Source of the DNA: Balanoglossus misakiensis
Lineage: Eukaryota; Hemichordata
Length of the DNA: 64,000 nt
Direction: 5' to 3'
Assembly (NCBI GenBank): GCA_040954595.2
Contig: CM082584.2
Coordinates: 558,001 to 622,000, forward strand
In this document: positions 32,861 through 47,126 of the stretch, in pieces
How the letters are laid out: each line of letters begins with the position of its first letter
Numbering within the stretch: the first letter of the stretch is position 1
Notes under the pieces: model-generated
What the model saw: the letters and a program-made list of their open reading frames with translations, nothing else
What the model was told of the DNA's origin: nothing
The model's database searches: none
Made by a program: the position numbers and the translations under genes

Positions 32861-34909
32861 AAACGCCCTGGTTAAATTCGGGCTTTCTCTATAAATTGAC
32901 AGGCAATAAAGCAGTCCTACCGGAACAAATGTCGAGTGTTGACCCGCTGTGACTTTCCCTGTTCGGTTTGCCCGACTTAGCCAACGTCTTTGTACTAGAG
33001 TGTCGGGTCTTTTGCAGAGCCAGGCCGAAGGAAATCCGACTTGATCACCGTTGCTAACGAACGCTAGTGTCTGTCATGGTGTGCCGGGGTTTTAATCGAG
33101 CCAGGCCGTAGGAGATCTGACTTGATCATCGTGGTCAATGTACGCGTGTTTCCGCTCTAAAGTGCCGGGGCTTCAGCTAAACCAGGCCGTAGGAAATCCG
33201 ACGTAATCACCGTTGATAACTTACGCCAGTCTGTGTCATATAGAGCCGGTGCACCAGCCGAGTCACGCCGTAGGAAATCTGACTTGATCAACGTGGTCAA
33301 TGTACGCCTGTTTCTGCTCTAGAGTGCCGGGGCTTCAGCTGAGCCAGGCCGTAGGGAACCCGACGTGATTACCGTTGTTAACTTACGCCAGTCTGTGTCC
33401 TATATATAGTGCCGGGGCATCAGCCGTGCCAGGCCGAAGGAAATGTGAGTAGATCAACGTGGTCTCTGTACGCGTGTTTCTGCTCTAGAGTGTCAGGGCT
33501 TTAGCAAAGCCATGCCGTAGGAAATCTGACTTGATCAACGTTGCTAACGAACGCTAGTGTCTGTCATAGTGTGCCGGGGTTTTAGTCGAGCCAAGCCGTA
33601 GGAGATCAGACTTGATCAACGTGGTCTCTGTACGCGTGTTTCTGCTCTAGAGTGCCGGGGCTTTATCCAACCCATGCCGTTGAAAATCTGACTTGCTCAC
33701 CGTTGCTAACGTACGCTAGTGTCTGTCATATTGTGACGAGATTTAGCCGTGCCAGGCCGTAGAAAAATCGACTTGTTCAACGTTATCAGTGTGCAACTGT
33801 TTCTGCTCTAGAGTGTCAGGGTTTTAGCCGACTTATGCTGTAGGAAATCTGAGTTGATAAACGGGAATTCAATGTTAGAAAACCCGTGTGGAAAGTATCT
33901 CTACCCGTTTGAAACTAAGAAAAGAATTTATTCTTATTTATTTTGTAAAAAAGACAATTTTTCGAAAACAAGTCGAAAATGGTAATTTTGTCTTGGGTGA
34001 TTCAAATTATACCACATTTTCTGGAATTTGCAGCAGTTTTTACAAAAGAACGACACATCATGCTCCATAATATTTCCGAAAATGAAGAAAAGAGTTTATT
34101 TTTTATGATTTTTTAAAAATGTACCATTTTGTCAAAATATGGCCAAAATGGCTATTTTTTCTTGAATTCCGTCAATATCTCTGCATTTTTGGAGTGGTCG
34201 AAAGTTTTAACATACAATCAACATATCATATATGATCAGGGCACCAAATTCGAAGAACGAAGGTTTTTTTATTTTATTTTTCTAAAAATGACATTTTCAA
34301 GGAAAATTTGGTAAAACGCAATTTTGTCTGCAGTGAGCCAAATTAGACGGTCTTTTGTGGAATTTGTATCGATATATATATACGAAGAGCATTCTATACT
34401 CCATCAGATTTCCGAAAATGTAGAAAACAGGTATTTTTTGTAATTTTCAAAAATTTACCATTTTGACCAAATTGTGGTTAAAATTGTTATTTTCGTGTTG
34501 AATGCCGCCAGTGTCACTGCTTTTAAAAGTCATAAAAACTTTTAACATGCAAGCAATTGCTTATATATGATCAGGTCACCGAATTAAAAAAATAAAGAAT
34601 GTTTTGCCTAAAAATGACCTTTTTGGTGCAAAAACGAATAAAACGCAATTTTGTATTAAATCAGCTCATTCAGAGTGCATTTTTTATAATCAGCACCATT
34701 TTTACATATATTGGAAATTTCATACTTCATCAGATATCCAAATATGAAAAGATGATTTACATTTTAGATGATTGTCCAAAATTAGCTGATATCTGATAAA
34801 TGTAGTATTTAACCGTTCTGTTCCCCCCCCCCTACATTATATGCGGTACGCTGATGTCAGCTTACCCGGCAGTACTGCAGGCCGTGCCCCCAACTAACGT
34901 CGGTGTTTG
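32861..34909 (-). repeat. Reverse satellite unit (2049 bp)
   Basis: Centre-proximal type with the 'ttttaatcgag' and 'catacttcatcag' variants. Indels are back to normal frequency. Confidence 0.88.
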
Positions 34910-36961
34910 AAACGCCCTGGTTAAATTCGGGCTTTCTCTATAAATTGACAGGCAATAAAGCAGTCCTACCGGAACAAATGTCGAGTGTTGACCCGCTGTG
35001 ACTTTCCCTGTTCGGTTTGCCCGACTTAGCCAACGTCTTTGTACTAGAGTGTCGGGTCTTTTGCAGAGCCAGGCCGAAGGAAATCCGACTTGATCACCGT
35101 TGCTAACGAACGCTAGTGTCTGTCATGGTGTGCCGGGGTTTTAATCGAGCCAGGCCGTAGGAGATCTGACTTGATCATCGTGGTCAATGTACGCGTGTTT
35201 CCGCTCTAAAGTGCCGGGGCTTCAGCTAAACCAGGCCGTAGGAAATCCGACGTAATCACCGTTGATAACTTACGCCAGTCTGTGTCATATAGAGCCGGTG
35301 CACCAGCCGAGTCACGCCGTAGGAAATCTGACTTGATCAACGTGGTCAATGTACGCCTGTTTCTGCTCTAGAGTGCCGGGGCTTCAGCTGAGCCAGGCCG
35401 TAGGGAACCCGACGTGATTACCGTTGTTAACTTACGCCAGTCTGTGTCCTATATATAGTGCCGGGGCATCAGCCGTGCCAGGCCGAAGGAAATGTGAGTA
35501 GATCAACGTGGTCTCTGTACGCGTGTTTCTGCTCTAGAGTGTCAGGGCTTTAGCAAAGCCATGCCGTAGGAAATCTGACTTGATCAACGTTGCTAACGAA
35601 CGCTAGTGTCTGTCATAGTGTGCCGGGGTTTTAGTCGAGCCAAGCCGTAGGAGATCAGACTTGATCAACGTGGTCTCTGTACGCGTGTTTCTGCTCTAGA
35701 GTGCCGGGGCTTTATCCAACCCATGCCGTTGAAAATCTGACTTGCTCACCGTTGCTAACGTACGCTAGTGTCTGTCATATTGTGACGAGATTTAGCCGTG
35801 CCAGGCCGTAGAAAAATCGACTTGTTCAACGTTATCAGTGTGCAACTGTTTCTGCTCTAGAGTGTCAGGGTTTTAGCCGACTTATGCTGTAGGAAATCTG
35901 AGTTGATAAACGGGAATTCAATGTTAGAAAACCCGTGTGGAAAGTATCTCTACCCGTTTGAAACTAAGAAAAGAATTTATTCTTATTTATTTTGTAAAAA
36001 AGACAATTTTTCGAAAACAAGTCGAAAATGGTAATTTTGTCTTGGGTGATTCAAATTATACCACATTTTCTGGAATTTGCAGCACTTTTTACAAGAGAAC
36101 GACACTTCATGCTCCATAATATTTCCGAAAATCAAGAAAAGAGTTTATTTTTTATGATTTTTTAAAAATGTACCATTTTGTCAAAATATGGCCAAAATGG
36201 CTATTTTTTCTTGAATTCCGTCAATATCTCTGCATTTTTGGAGTGGTCGAAAGTTTTAACATACAATCAACATATCATATATGATCAGGGCACCAAATTC
36301 GAAGAACGAAGGTTTTTTTATTTTATTTTTCTAAAAATGACATTTTCAAGGAAAATTTGGTAAAACGCAATTTTGTCTGCAGAGAGCCAAATTAGACGGT
36401 CTTTTGTGGAATTTGTATCGATATATATATACGAAGAGCATTCTATACTCCATCAGATTTCCGAAAATGTAGAAAACAGGTATTTTTTGTAATTTTCAAA
36501 AATTTACCATTTTGACCAAATTGTGGTTAAAATTGTTATTTTCGTGTTGAATGCCGCCAGTGTCACTGCTTTTAAAAGTCATAAAAACTTTTAACATGCA
36601 AGCAATTGCTTATATATGATCAGGTCACCGAATTAAAAAAATAAAGAATGTTTTGCCTAAAAATGACCTTTTTGGTGCAAAAACGAATAAAACGCAATTT
36701 TGTATTAAATCAGCTCATTCAGAGTGCATTTTTTTATAATCAGCACCATTTTTACATATATTGGAAATTTCATACATCATCAGATATCCAAATATGAAAA
36801 GATGATTTACATTTTAGATGATTGTCCAAAATTAGCTGATATCTGATAAATGTAGTATTTAACCGTTCTGTTCCCCCCCCCCCCTACATTATATGCGGTA
36901 CGCTGATGTCAGCTTACCCGGCAGTACTGCAGGCCGTGCCCCCAACTAACGTCGGTGTTTG
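34910..36961 (-). repeat. Reverse satellite unit (2052 bp)
   Basis: Centre-proximal type. It shares 'ttttaatcgag' and 'gtagggaaccc' with the previous unit, so the two are recent tandem sisters. The private change 'ctgcagagagcc' is at about 36380. Confidence 0.88.
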
Positions 36962-38845
36962 AAACGCCCTGGTTAAATTCGGGCTTTCTCTATAAATTGA
37001 CAGGCAATAAAGCAGTCCTACCGGAACAAATGTCGAGTGTTGACCCGCTGTGACTTTCCCTGTTCGGTTTGCCCGACTTAGCCAACGTCTTTGTACTAGA
37101 GTGTCGGGTCTTTTGCAGAGCCAGGCCGAAGGAAATCCGACTTGATCACCGTTGCTAACGAACGCTAGTGTCTGTCATGGTGTGCCGGGGTTTTAGTCGA
37201 GCCAGGCCGTAGGAGATCTGACTTGATCATCGTGGTCAATGTACGCGTGTTTCCGCTCTAAAGTGCCGGGGCTTCAGCTAAACCAGGCCGTAGGAAATCC
37301 GACGTAATCACCGTTGATAACTTACGCCAGTCTGTGTCATATAGAGCCGGTGCACCAGCCGAGTCACGCCGTAGGAAATCTGACTTGATCAACGTGGTCA
37401 ATGTACGCCTGTTTCTGCTCTAGAGTGCCGGGGCTTCAGCTGAGCCATGCCGTAGGAAATCTGACTTGATCAACGTTGCTAACGAACGCTAGTGTCTGTC
37501 ATAGTGTGCCGGGGTTTTAGTCGAGCCAAGCCGTAGGAGATCAGACTTGATCAACGTGGTCTCTGTACGCGTGTTTCTGCTCTAGAGTGCCGGGGCTTTA
37601 TCCAACCCATGCCGTTGAAAATCTGACTTGATCACCGTTGCTAACGTACGCTAGTGTCTGTCATATTGTGACGAGATTTAGCCGTGCCAGGCCGTAGAAA
37701 AATCGACTTGTTCAACGTTATCAGTGTGCAACTGTTTCTGCTCTAGAGTGTCAGGGTTTTAGCCGACTTATGCTGTAGGAAATCTGAGTTGATAAACGGG
37801 AATTCAATGTTAGAAAACCCGTGTGGAAAGTATCTCTACCCGTTTGAAACTAAGAAAAGAATTTATTCTTATTTATTTTGTAAAAAAGACAATTTTTCGA
37901 AAACAAGTCGAAAATGGTAATTTTGTCTTGGGTGATTCAAATTATACCACATTTTCTGGAATTTGCAGCACTTTTTACAAAAGAACGACACATCATGCTC
38001 CATAATATTTCCGAAAATGAAGAAAAGAGTTTATTTTTTATGATTTTTTAAAAATGTACCATTTTGTCAAAATATGGCCAAAATGGCTATTTTTTCTTGA
38101 ATTCCGTCAATATCTCTGCATTTTTGGAGTGGTCGAAAGTTTTAACATACAATCAACATATCATATATGATCAGGGCACCAAATTCGAAGAACGAAGGTT
38201 TTTTTATTTTATTTTTCTAAAAATGACATTTTCAAGGAAAATTTGGTAAAACGCAATTTTGTCTGCAGTGAGCCAAATTAGACGGTCTTTTGTGGAATTT
38301 GTATCGATATATATATACGAAGAGCATTCTATACTCCATCAGATTTCCGAAAATGTAGAAAACAGGTATTTTTTGTAATTTTCAAAAATTTACCATTTTG
38401 ACCAAATTGTGGTTAAAATTGTTATTTTCGTGTTGAATGCCGCCAGTGTCACTGCTTTTAAAAGTCATAAAAACTTTTAACATGCAAGCAATTGCTTATA
38501 TATGATCAGGTCACCGAATTAAAAAAATAAAGAATGTTTTGCCTAAAAATGACCTTTTTGGTGCAAAAACGAATAAAACGCAATTTTGTATTAAATCAGC
38601 TCATTCAGAGTGCATTTTTTATAATCAGCACCATTTTTACATATATTGGAAATTTCATACATCATCAGATATCCAAATATGAAAAGATGATTTACATTTT
38701 AGATGATTGTCCAAAATTAGCTGATATCTGATAAATGTAGTATTTAACCGTTCTGTTCCCCCCCCCCCTACATTATATGCGGTACGCTGATGTCAGCTTA
38801 CCCGGCAGTACTGCAGGCCGTGCCCCCAACTAACGTCGGTGTTTG
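36962..38845 (-). repeat. Short reverse satellite unit lacking one 166-bp dimer (1884 bp)
   Basis: It has the same dimer deletion as 20080-21962 (junction at about 37440, 'cagctgagccatgccg'). Two consecutive units carry it in this arm against one in the left arm. Confidence 0.88.
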
Positions 38846-40728
38846 AAACGCCCTGGTTAAATTCGGGCTTTCTCTATAAATTGACAGGCAATAAAGCAGT
38901 CCTACCGGAACAAATGTCGAGTGTTGACCCGCTGTGACTTTCCCTGTTCGGTTTGCCCGACTTAGCCAACGTCTTTGTACTAGAGTGTCGGGTCTTTTGC
39001 AGAGCCAGGCCGAAGAAAATCCGACTTGATCACCGTTGCTAACGAACGCTAGTGTCTGTCATGGTGTGCCGGGGTTTTAGTCGAGCCAGGCCGTAGGAGA
39101 TCTGACTTGATCATCGTGGTCAATGTACGCGTGTTTCCGCTCTAAAGTGCCGGGGCTTCAGCTAAACCAGGCCGTAGGAAATCCGACGTAATCACCGTTG
39201 ATAACTTACGCCAGTCTGTGTCATATAGAGCCGGTGCACCAGCCGAGTCACGCCGTAGGAAATCTGACTTGATCAACGTGGTCAATGTACGCCTGTTTCT
39301 GCTCTAGAGTGCCGGGGCTTCAGCTGAGCCATGCCGTAGGAAATCTGACTTGATCAACGTTGCTAACGAACGCTAGTGTCTGTCATAGTGTGCCGGGGTT
39401 TTAGTCGAGCCAAGCCGTAGGAGATCAGACTTGATCAACGTGGTCTCTGTACGCGTGTTTCTGCTCTAGAGTGCCGGGGCTTTATCCAACCCATGCCGTT
39501 GAAAATCTGACTTGATCACCGTTGCTAACGTACGCTAGTGTCTGTCATATTGTGACGAGATTTAGCCGTGCCAGGCCGTAGAAAAATCGACTTGTTCAAC
39601 GTTATCAGTGTGCAACTGTTTCTGCTCTAGAGTGTCAGGGTTTTAGCCGACTTATGCTGTAGGAAATCTGAGTTGATAAACGGGAATTCAATGTTAGAAA
39701 ACCCGTGTGGAAAGTATCTCTACCCGTTTGAAACTAAGAAAAGAATTTATTCTTATTTATTTTGTAAAAAAGACAATTTTTCGAAAACAAGTCGAAAATG
39801 GTAATTTTGTCTTGGGTGATTCAAATTATACCGCCTTTTCTGGAATTTGCAGCACTTTTTACAAGAGAACGACACTTCATGCTCCATAATATTTCCGAAA
39901 ATGAAGAAAAGAGTTAATTTTTTATGATTTTTTAAAAATTTACCATTTTTGTCAAAATATGGCCAAAATGGCTATTTTTTCTTGAATTCCGTCAATATCT
40001 CTGCATTTTTGGAGTGGTCGAAAGTTTTAACATACAATCAACATGTCATATATGATCAGGGCACCAAATTCGAAGATAAAAGGTTTTTTTATTTTTTTTT
40101 TCTAAAAATGACATTTTCAAGGAAAATTTTGTAAAACGCAATTTTGTCTGCAGTGAGCCAAATTAGACGGTCTTTTGTGGAATTTGTATCGATATATACG
40201 TACGAAGAGCATTCTATACTCCATCAGATTTCCGAAAATGTAGAAAACAGGTATTTTTTGTAATTTTCAAAAATTTACCATTTTGACCAAATTGTGGCTA
40301 AAATTGTTATTTTCGTGTTGAATGCCGCCAGTGTCACTGCTTTTAAAAGTCATAAAAACTTTTAACATACAAGCAATTGTTTATATATGATCAGGTCACC
40401 GAATTAAAAAAATAAAGAATGTTTTGCCTAAAAATGACCTTTTTGGTGCAAAAACGAATAAAACGCAATTTTGCATTAAATCAGCTCATTCAGAGTGCAT
40501 TTTTATAATCAGCACCATTTTTACATATAATGGAAATGTCATACATCATCAGATATCCAAATATGAAAAGATGATTTACATTTTAGATGATTGTCCAAAA
40601 TTAGCTGATATCTGATAAATGTAGTATTTAACCGTTCTGTCCCCCCCCCCCTACATTATATGCGGTACGCTGATGTCAGCTTACCCGGCAGTACTGCAGG
40701 CCGTGCCCCCAACTAACGTCGGTGTTTG
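38846..40728 (-). repeat. Short reverse satellite unit, second copy (1883 bp)
   Basis: Deletion junction at about 39325. Its AT-rich half switches to LINE-proximal variants ('gataaaaggtttt', 'tatacgtacgaag'), so it sits at the boundary between subtypes. Confidence 0.88.
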
Positions 40729-42781
40729 AAACGCCCTGGTTAAATTCGGGCTTTCTCTATAAATTGACAGGCAATAATGCAGTCCTACCGGAACAAATGT
40801 CGAGTGTTGACCCGCTGTGACTTTCCCTGTTCGGTTTGCCCGACTTAGCCAACGTCTTTGTACTAGAGTGTCGGGTCTTTTACAGAGCCAGGCCGAAGGA
40901 AATCCGACTTGATCACCGTTGCTAACGAACGCTAGTGTCTGTCATGGTGTGCCGGGGTTTTAGTCGAACCAGGCCGTAGGAGATCTGACTTGATCATCGT
41001 GGTCAATGTACGCGTGTTTCCGCTCTAAAGTGCCGGGGCTTCAGCTAAACCAGGCCGTAGGAAATCCGACGTAATCACCGTTGATAACTTACGCCAGTCT
41101 GTGTCATATAGAGCCGGTGCACCAGCCGAGTCACGCCGTAGGAAATCTGACTTGATCAACGTGGTCAATGTACGCCTGTTTCTGCTCTAGAGTGCCGGGG
41201 CTTCAGCTGAGCCAGGCCGTAGGAAACCCGACGTGATTACCGTTGTTAACTTACGCCAGTCTGTGTCCTATATATAGTGCCGGGGCATCAGCCGTGCCAG
41301 GCCGAAGGAAATGTGAGTTGATCAACGTGGTCTCTGTACGCGTGTTTCTGCTCTAGAGTGTCAGGGCTTTAGCAAAGCCATGCCGTAGGAAATCTGACTT
41401 GATCAACGTTGCTAACGAACGCTAGTGTCTGTCATAGTGTGCCGGGGTTTTAGTCGAGCCAAGCCGTAGGAGATCAGACTTGATCAACGTGGTCTCTGTA
41501 CGCGTGTTTCTGCTCTAGAGTGCCGGGGCTTTATCCAACCCATGCCGTTGAAAATCTGACTTGATCACCGTTGCTAACGTACGATAGTGTCTGTCATATT
41601 GTGACGGAGATTTAGCCGAGCCAGGCCGTAGAAAAATCGACTTGTTCAACGTTACCAGTGTGCAACTGTTTCTGCTCTAAAGTCTCAGGGTTTTAGCCGA
41701 CTAATGCTGTAGGAAATCTGAGTTGATGAACGGGAATTCAATGTTAGAAAACCCGTGTGGAAAGTATCTCTACCCGTTTGAATCTAAGAAAAGAATTAAT
41801 TCTTATTTATTTTGTAAAAAAGACAATTTTTCGAAAAAAAGTCGAAAATGGTAATTTTGTCTTGGGTGATTCAAATTATACCGCCTTTTCTGGAATTTGC
41901 AGCACTTTTTACAAGAGAACGACACTTCATGCTCCATAATATTTCCGAAAATGAAGAAAAGAGTTAATATTTTATGATTTTTTAAAAATTTACCATTTTT
42001 GTCAAAATATGGCCAAAATGGCTATTTTTTCTTGAATTCCGTCAATATCTCTGCATTTTTGGAGTGGTCGAAAGTTTTAACATACAATCAACATGTCATA
42101 TATGATCAGGGCACCAAATTCGAAGATAAAAGGTTTTTTTATTTTTTTTTCTAAAAATGACATTTTCAAGGAAAATTTTGTAAAACGCAATTTTGTCTGC
42201 AGTGAGCCAAATTAGACGGTCTTTTGTGGAATTTGTATCGATATATACGTACGAAGAGCATTCTATACTCCATCAGATTTCCGAAAATGTAGAAAACAGG
42301 TATTTTTTGTAATTTTCAAAAATTTACCATTTTGACCAAATTGTGGCTAAAATTGTTATTTTCGTGTTGAATGCCGCCAGTGTCACTGCTTTTAAAAGTC
42401 ATAAAAATTTTTAACATACAAGCAATTGTTTATATATGATCAGGTCACCGAATTAAAAAAATAAAGAATGTTTTGCCTAAAAATGACCTTTTTGGTGCAA
42501 AAACGAATAAAACGCAATTTTGCATTAAATCAGCTCATTCAGAGTGCATTTTTATAATCAGCACCATTTTTACATATAATGGAAATGTCATACATCATCA
42601 GATATCCAAATATGAAAAGATGATTTACATTTTAGATGATTGTCCAAAATTAGCTGATATCTGATAAATGTAGTATTTAACCGTTCTGTCCCCCCCCCCC
42701 CCCCTACATTATATGCGGTACGCTGATGTCAGCTTACCCGGCAGTACTGCAGGCCGTGCCCCCAACTAACGTCGGTGTTTG
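40729..42781 (-). repeat. Reverse satellite unit (2053 bp), LINE-proximal type
   Basis: It carries 'gtttgaatctaag' (elsewhere 'gtttgaaactaag'), shared with the next two units and absent from the left arm. This is a variant that spread after the arms separated. Confidence 0.88.
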
Positions 42782-44830
42782 AAACGCCCTGGTTAAATTC
42801 GGGCTTTCTCTATAAATTGACAGGCAATAATGCAGTCCTACCGGAACAAATGTCGAGTGTTGACCCGCTGTGACTTTCCCTGTTCGGTTTGCCCGACTTA
42901 GCCAACGTCTTTGTACTAGAGTGTCGGGTCTTTTACAGAGCCAGGCCGAAGGAAATCCGACTTGATCACCGTTGCTAACGAACGCTAGTGTCTGTCATGG
43001 TGTGCCGGGGTTTTAGTCGAACCAGGCCGTAGGAGATCTGACTTGATCATCGTGGTCAATGTACGCGTGTTTCCGCTCTAAAGTGCCGGGGCTTCAGCTA
43101 AACCAGGCCGTAGGAAATCCGACGTAATCACCGTTGATAACTTACGCCAGTCTGTGTCATATAGAGCCGGTGCACCAGCCGAGTCACGCCGTAGGAAATC
43201 TGACTTGATCAACGTGGTCAATGTACGCCTGTTTCTGCTCTAGAGTGCCGGGGCTTCAGCTGAGCCAGGCCGTAGGAAACCCGACGTGATTACCGTTGTT
43301 AACTTACGCCAGTCTGTGTCCTATATATAGTGCCGGGGCATCAGCCGTGCCAGGCCGAAGGAAATGTGAGTTGATCAACGTGGTCTCTGTACGCGTGTTT
43401 CTGCTCTAGAGTGTCAGGGCTTTAGCAAAGCCATGCCGTAGGAAATCTGACTTGATCAACGTTGCTAACGAACGCTAGTGTCTGTCATAGTGTGCCGGGG
43501 TTTTAGTCGAGCCAAGCCGTAGGAGATCAGACTTGATCAACGTGGTCTCTGTACGCGTGTTTCTGCTCTAGAGTGCCGGGGCTTTATCCAACCCATGCCG
43601 TTGAAAATCTGACTTGATCACCGTTGCTAACGTACGATAGTGTCTGTCATATTGTGACGGAGATTTAGCCGAGCCAGGCCGTAGAAAAATCGACTTGTTC
43701 AACGTTACCAGTGTGCAACTGTTTCTGCTCTAAAGTCTCAGGGTTTTAGCCGACTAATGCTGTAGGAAATCTGAGTTGATGAACGGGAATTCAATGTTAG
43801 AAAACCCATGTGGAAAGTATCTCTACCCGTTTGAATCTAAGAAAAGAATTAATTCTTATTTATTTTGTAAAAAAGACAATTTTTCGAAAAAAAGTCGAAA
43901 ATGGTAATTTTGTCTTGGGTGATTCAAATTATACCGCCTTTTCTGGAATTTGCAGCACTTTTTACAAGAGAACGACACTTCATGCTCCATAATATTTCCG
44001 AAAATGAAGAAAAGAGTTAATATTTTATGATTTTTTAAAAATTTACCATTTTTGTCAAAATATGGCCAAAATGGCTATTTTTTCTTGAATTCCGTCAATA
44101 TCTCTGCATTTTTGGAGTGGTCGAAAGTTTTAACATACAATCAACATGTCATATATGATCAGGGCACCAAATTCGAAGATAAAAGGTTTTTTTATTTTTT
44201 TTTCTAAAAATGACATTTTCAAGGAAAATTTTGTAAAACGCAATTTTGTCTGCAGTGAGCCAAATTAGACGGTCTTTTGTGGAATTTGTATCGATATATA
44301 CGTACGAAGAGCATTCTATACTCCATCAGATTTCCGAAAATGTAGAAAACAGGTATTTTTTGTAATTTTCAAAAATTTACCATTTTGACCAAATTGTGGC
44401 TAAAATTGTTATTTTCGTGTTGAATGCCGCCAGTGTCACTGCTTTTAAAAGTCATAAAAATTTTTAACATACAAGCAATTGTTTATATATGATCAGGTCA
44501 CCGAATTAAAAAAATAAAGAATGTTTTGCCTAAAAATGACCTTTTTGGTGCAAAAACGAATAAAACGCAATTTTGCATTAAATCAGCTCATTCAGAGTGC
44601 ATTTTTATAATCAGCACCATTTTTACATATAATGGAAATGTCATACATCATCAGATATCCAAATATGAAAAGATGATTTACATTTTAGATGATTGTCCAA
44701 AATTAGCTGATATCTGATAAATGTAGTATTTAACCGTTCTGTTCCCCCCCCCCTACATTATATGCGGTACGCTGATGTCAGCTTACCCGGCAGTACTGCA
44801 GGCCGTGCCCCCAACTAACGTCGGTGTTTG
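42782..44830 (-). repeat. Reverse satellite unit (2049 bp), tandem sister of its neighbour
   Basis: It shares the 'gtttgaatctaag' and 'aaaatttttaac' variants. It is probably one of the two extra units by which this arm exceeds the left arm. Confidence 0.87.
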
Positions 44831-46872
44831 AAACGCCCTGGTTAAATTTGGGCTTTCTCTATAAATTGACAGGCAATAATGCAGTCCTACCGGAACAAAT
44901 GTCGAGTGTTGACCCGCTGTGACTTTCCCTGTTCGGTTTGCCCGACTTAGCCAACGTCTTTGTATTAGAGTGTCGGGTCTTTTACAGAGCCAGGCCGAAG
45001 GAAATCCGACTTGATCACCGTTGCTAACGAACGCTAGTGTCTGTCATGGTGTGCCGGGGTTTTAGTCGAACCAGGCCGTAGGAGATCTGACTTGATCATC
45101 GTGGTCAATGTACGCGTGTTTCCGCTCTAAAGTGCCGGGGCTTCAGCTAAACCAGGCCGTAGGAAATCCGACGTAATCACCGTTGATAACTTACGCCAGT
45201 CTGTGTCATATAGAGCCGGTGCACCAGCCGAGTCACGCCGTAGGAAATCTGACTTGATCAACGTGGTCAATGTACGCCTGTTTCTGCTCTAGAGTGCCGG
45301 GGCTTCAGCTGAGCCAGGCCGTAGGAAACCCGACGTGATTACCGTTGTTAACTTACGCCAGTCTGTGTCCTATATATAGTGCCGGGGCATCAGCCGTGCC
45401 AGGCCGAAGGAAATGTGAGTTGATCAACGTGGTCTCTGTACGCGTGTTTCTGCTCTAGAGTGTCAGGGCTTTAGCAAAGCCATGCCGTAGGAAATCTGAC
45501 TTGATCAACGTTGCTAACGAACGCTAGTGTCTGTCATAGTGTGCCGGGGTTTTAGTCGAGCCAAGCCGTAGGAGATCAGACTTGATCAACGTGGTCTCTG
45601 TACGCGTGTTTCTGCTCTAGAGTGCCGGGGCTTTATCCAACCCATGCCGTTGAAAATCTGACTTGATCACCGTTGCTAACGTACGATAGTGTCTGTCATA
45701 TTGTGACGGAGATTTAGCCGAGCCAGGCCGTAGAAAAATCGACTTGTTCAACGTTACCAGTGTGCAACTGTTTCTGCTCTAAAGTCTCAGGGTTTTAGCC
45801 GACTAATGCTGTAGGAAATCTGAGTTGATGAACGGGAATTCAATGTTAGAAAACCCGTGTGGAAAGTATCTCTACCCGTTTGAATCTAAGAAAAGAATTA
45901 ATTCTTATTTATTTTGTAAAAAAGACAATTTTTCGAAAAAAAGTCGAAAATGGTAATTTTGTCTTGGGTGATTCAAATCATACCGCCTTTTCTGGAATTT
46001 GCAGCACTTTTTACAAGAGAACGACACTTCATGCTCCATAATATTTCCGAAAATGAAGAAAAGAGTTAATATTTTATGATTTTTTAAAAATTTACCATTT
46101 TTGTCAAAATATGGCCAAAATGGCTATTTTTTCTTGAATTCCGTCAATATCTCTGCATTTTTGGAAAGTTTTAACATACAATCAACATGTCATATATGAT
46201 CAGGGCACCAAATTCGAAGATAAAAGGTTTTTTTATTTTTTTTTTCTAAAAATGACATTTTCAAGGAAAATTTTGTAAAACGCAATTTTGTCTGCAGTGA
46301 GCCAAATTAGACGGTCTTTTGTGGAATTTGTATCGATATATACATACGAAGAGCATTCTATACTCCATCAGATTTCCGAAAATGTAGAAAACAGGTATTT
46401 TTTGTAATTTTCAAAAATTTACCATTTTGACCAAATTGTGGCTAAAATTGTTATTTTCGTGTTGAATGCCGCCAGTGTCACTGCTTTTAAAAGTCATAAA
46501 AACTTTTAACATACAAGCAATTGTTTATATATGATCAGGTCACCGAATTAAAAAAATAAAGAATGTTTTGCCTAAAAATGACCTTTTTGGTGCAAAAACG
46601 AATAAAACGCAATTTTGCATTAAATCAGCTCATTCAGAGTGCATTTTTATAATCAGCACCATTTTTACATATAATGGAAATGTCATACATCATCAGATAT
46701 CCAAATATGAAAAGATGATTTACATTTTAGATGATTGTCCAAAATTAGCTGATATCTGATAAATGTAGTATTTAACCGTTCTGTTCCCCCCCCCCTACAT
46801 TATATGCGGTACGCTGATGTCAGCTTACCCGGCAGTACTGCAGGCCGTGCCCCCAACTAACGTCGGTGTTTG
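44831..46872 (-). repeat. Reverse satellite unit (2042 bp), LINE-adjacent
   Basis: It lacks the 9-bp 'ggagtggtc' segment at about 46165, the complement of the deletion in 15984-18026. It is the direct mirror partner of that unit. Confidence 0.9.
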
Positions 46873-46965
46873 AAACGCCCTGGTTAAATTTGGGCTTTCT
46901 CTATAAATTGACAGGCAATAATGCAGTCCTACCGGAACAAATGTCGAGTGTTGACCCGCTGTGAC
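46873..46965 (-). repeat. Remainder of the satellite unit split by LINE copy 2
   Basis: This 93-bp segment is the mirror of 15890-15983 and includes the target-site duplication copy at 46952-46965. Confidence 0.88.
46952..46965 (-). repeat. Target-site duplication, 3' copy (LINE copy 2)
   Basis: tgacccgctgtgac, the exact complement of the copy-1 duplication. It is repeated at 51588-51601. Confidence 0.92.
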
Positions 46966-47126
46966 TTTTTTTTTTTTTTTTTTTTTAATACTTTTTATTG
47001 GGAACACAAACAGTCATTTTGATACATAAGTAGATTTAAAAAAAAAAAAAAAAAAAAAATTGACAATTATTTTTTGGAAGCATAACTTAATGGAAAGAAG
47101 AGAAAAACAAAAACAATCTGGTATTC

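Noticed and set aside
46825-47007. Short ORF over the LINE poly-A junction
   Set aside because: It starts in satellite and ends in the poly-A complement, a chance frame.
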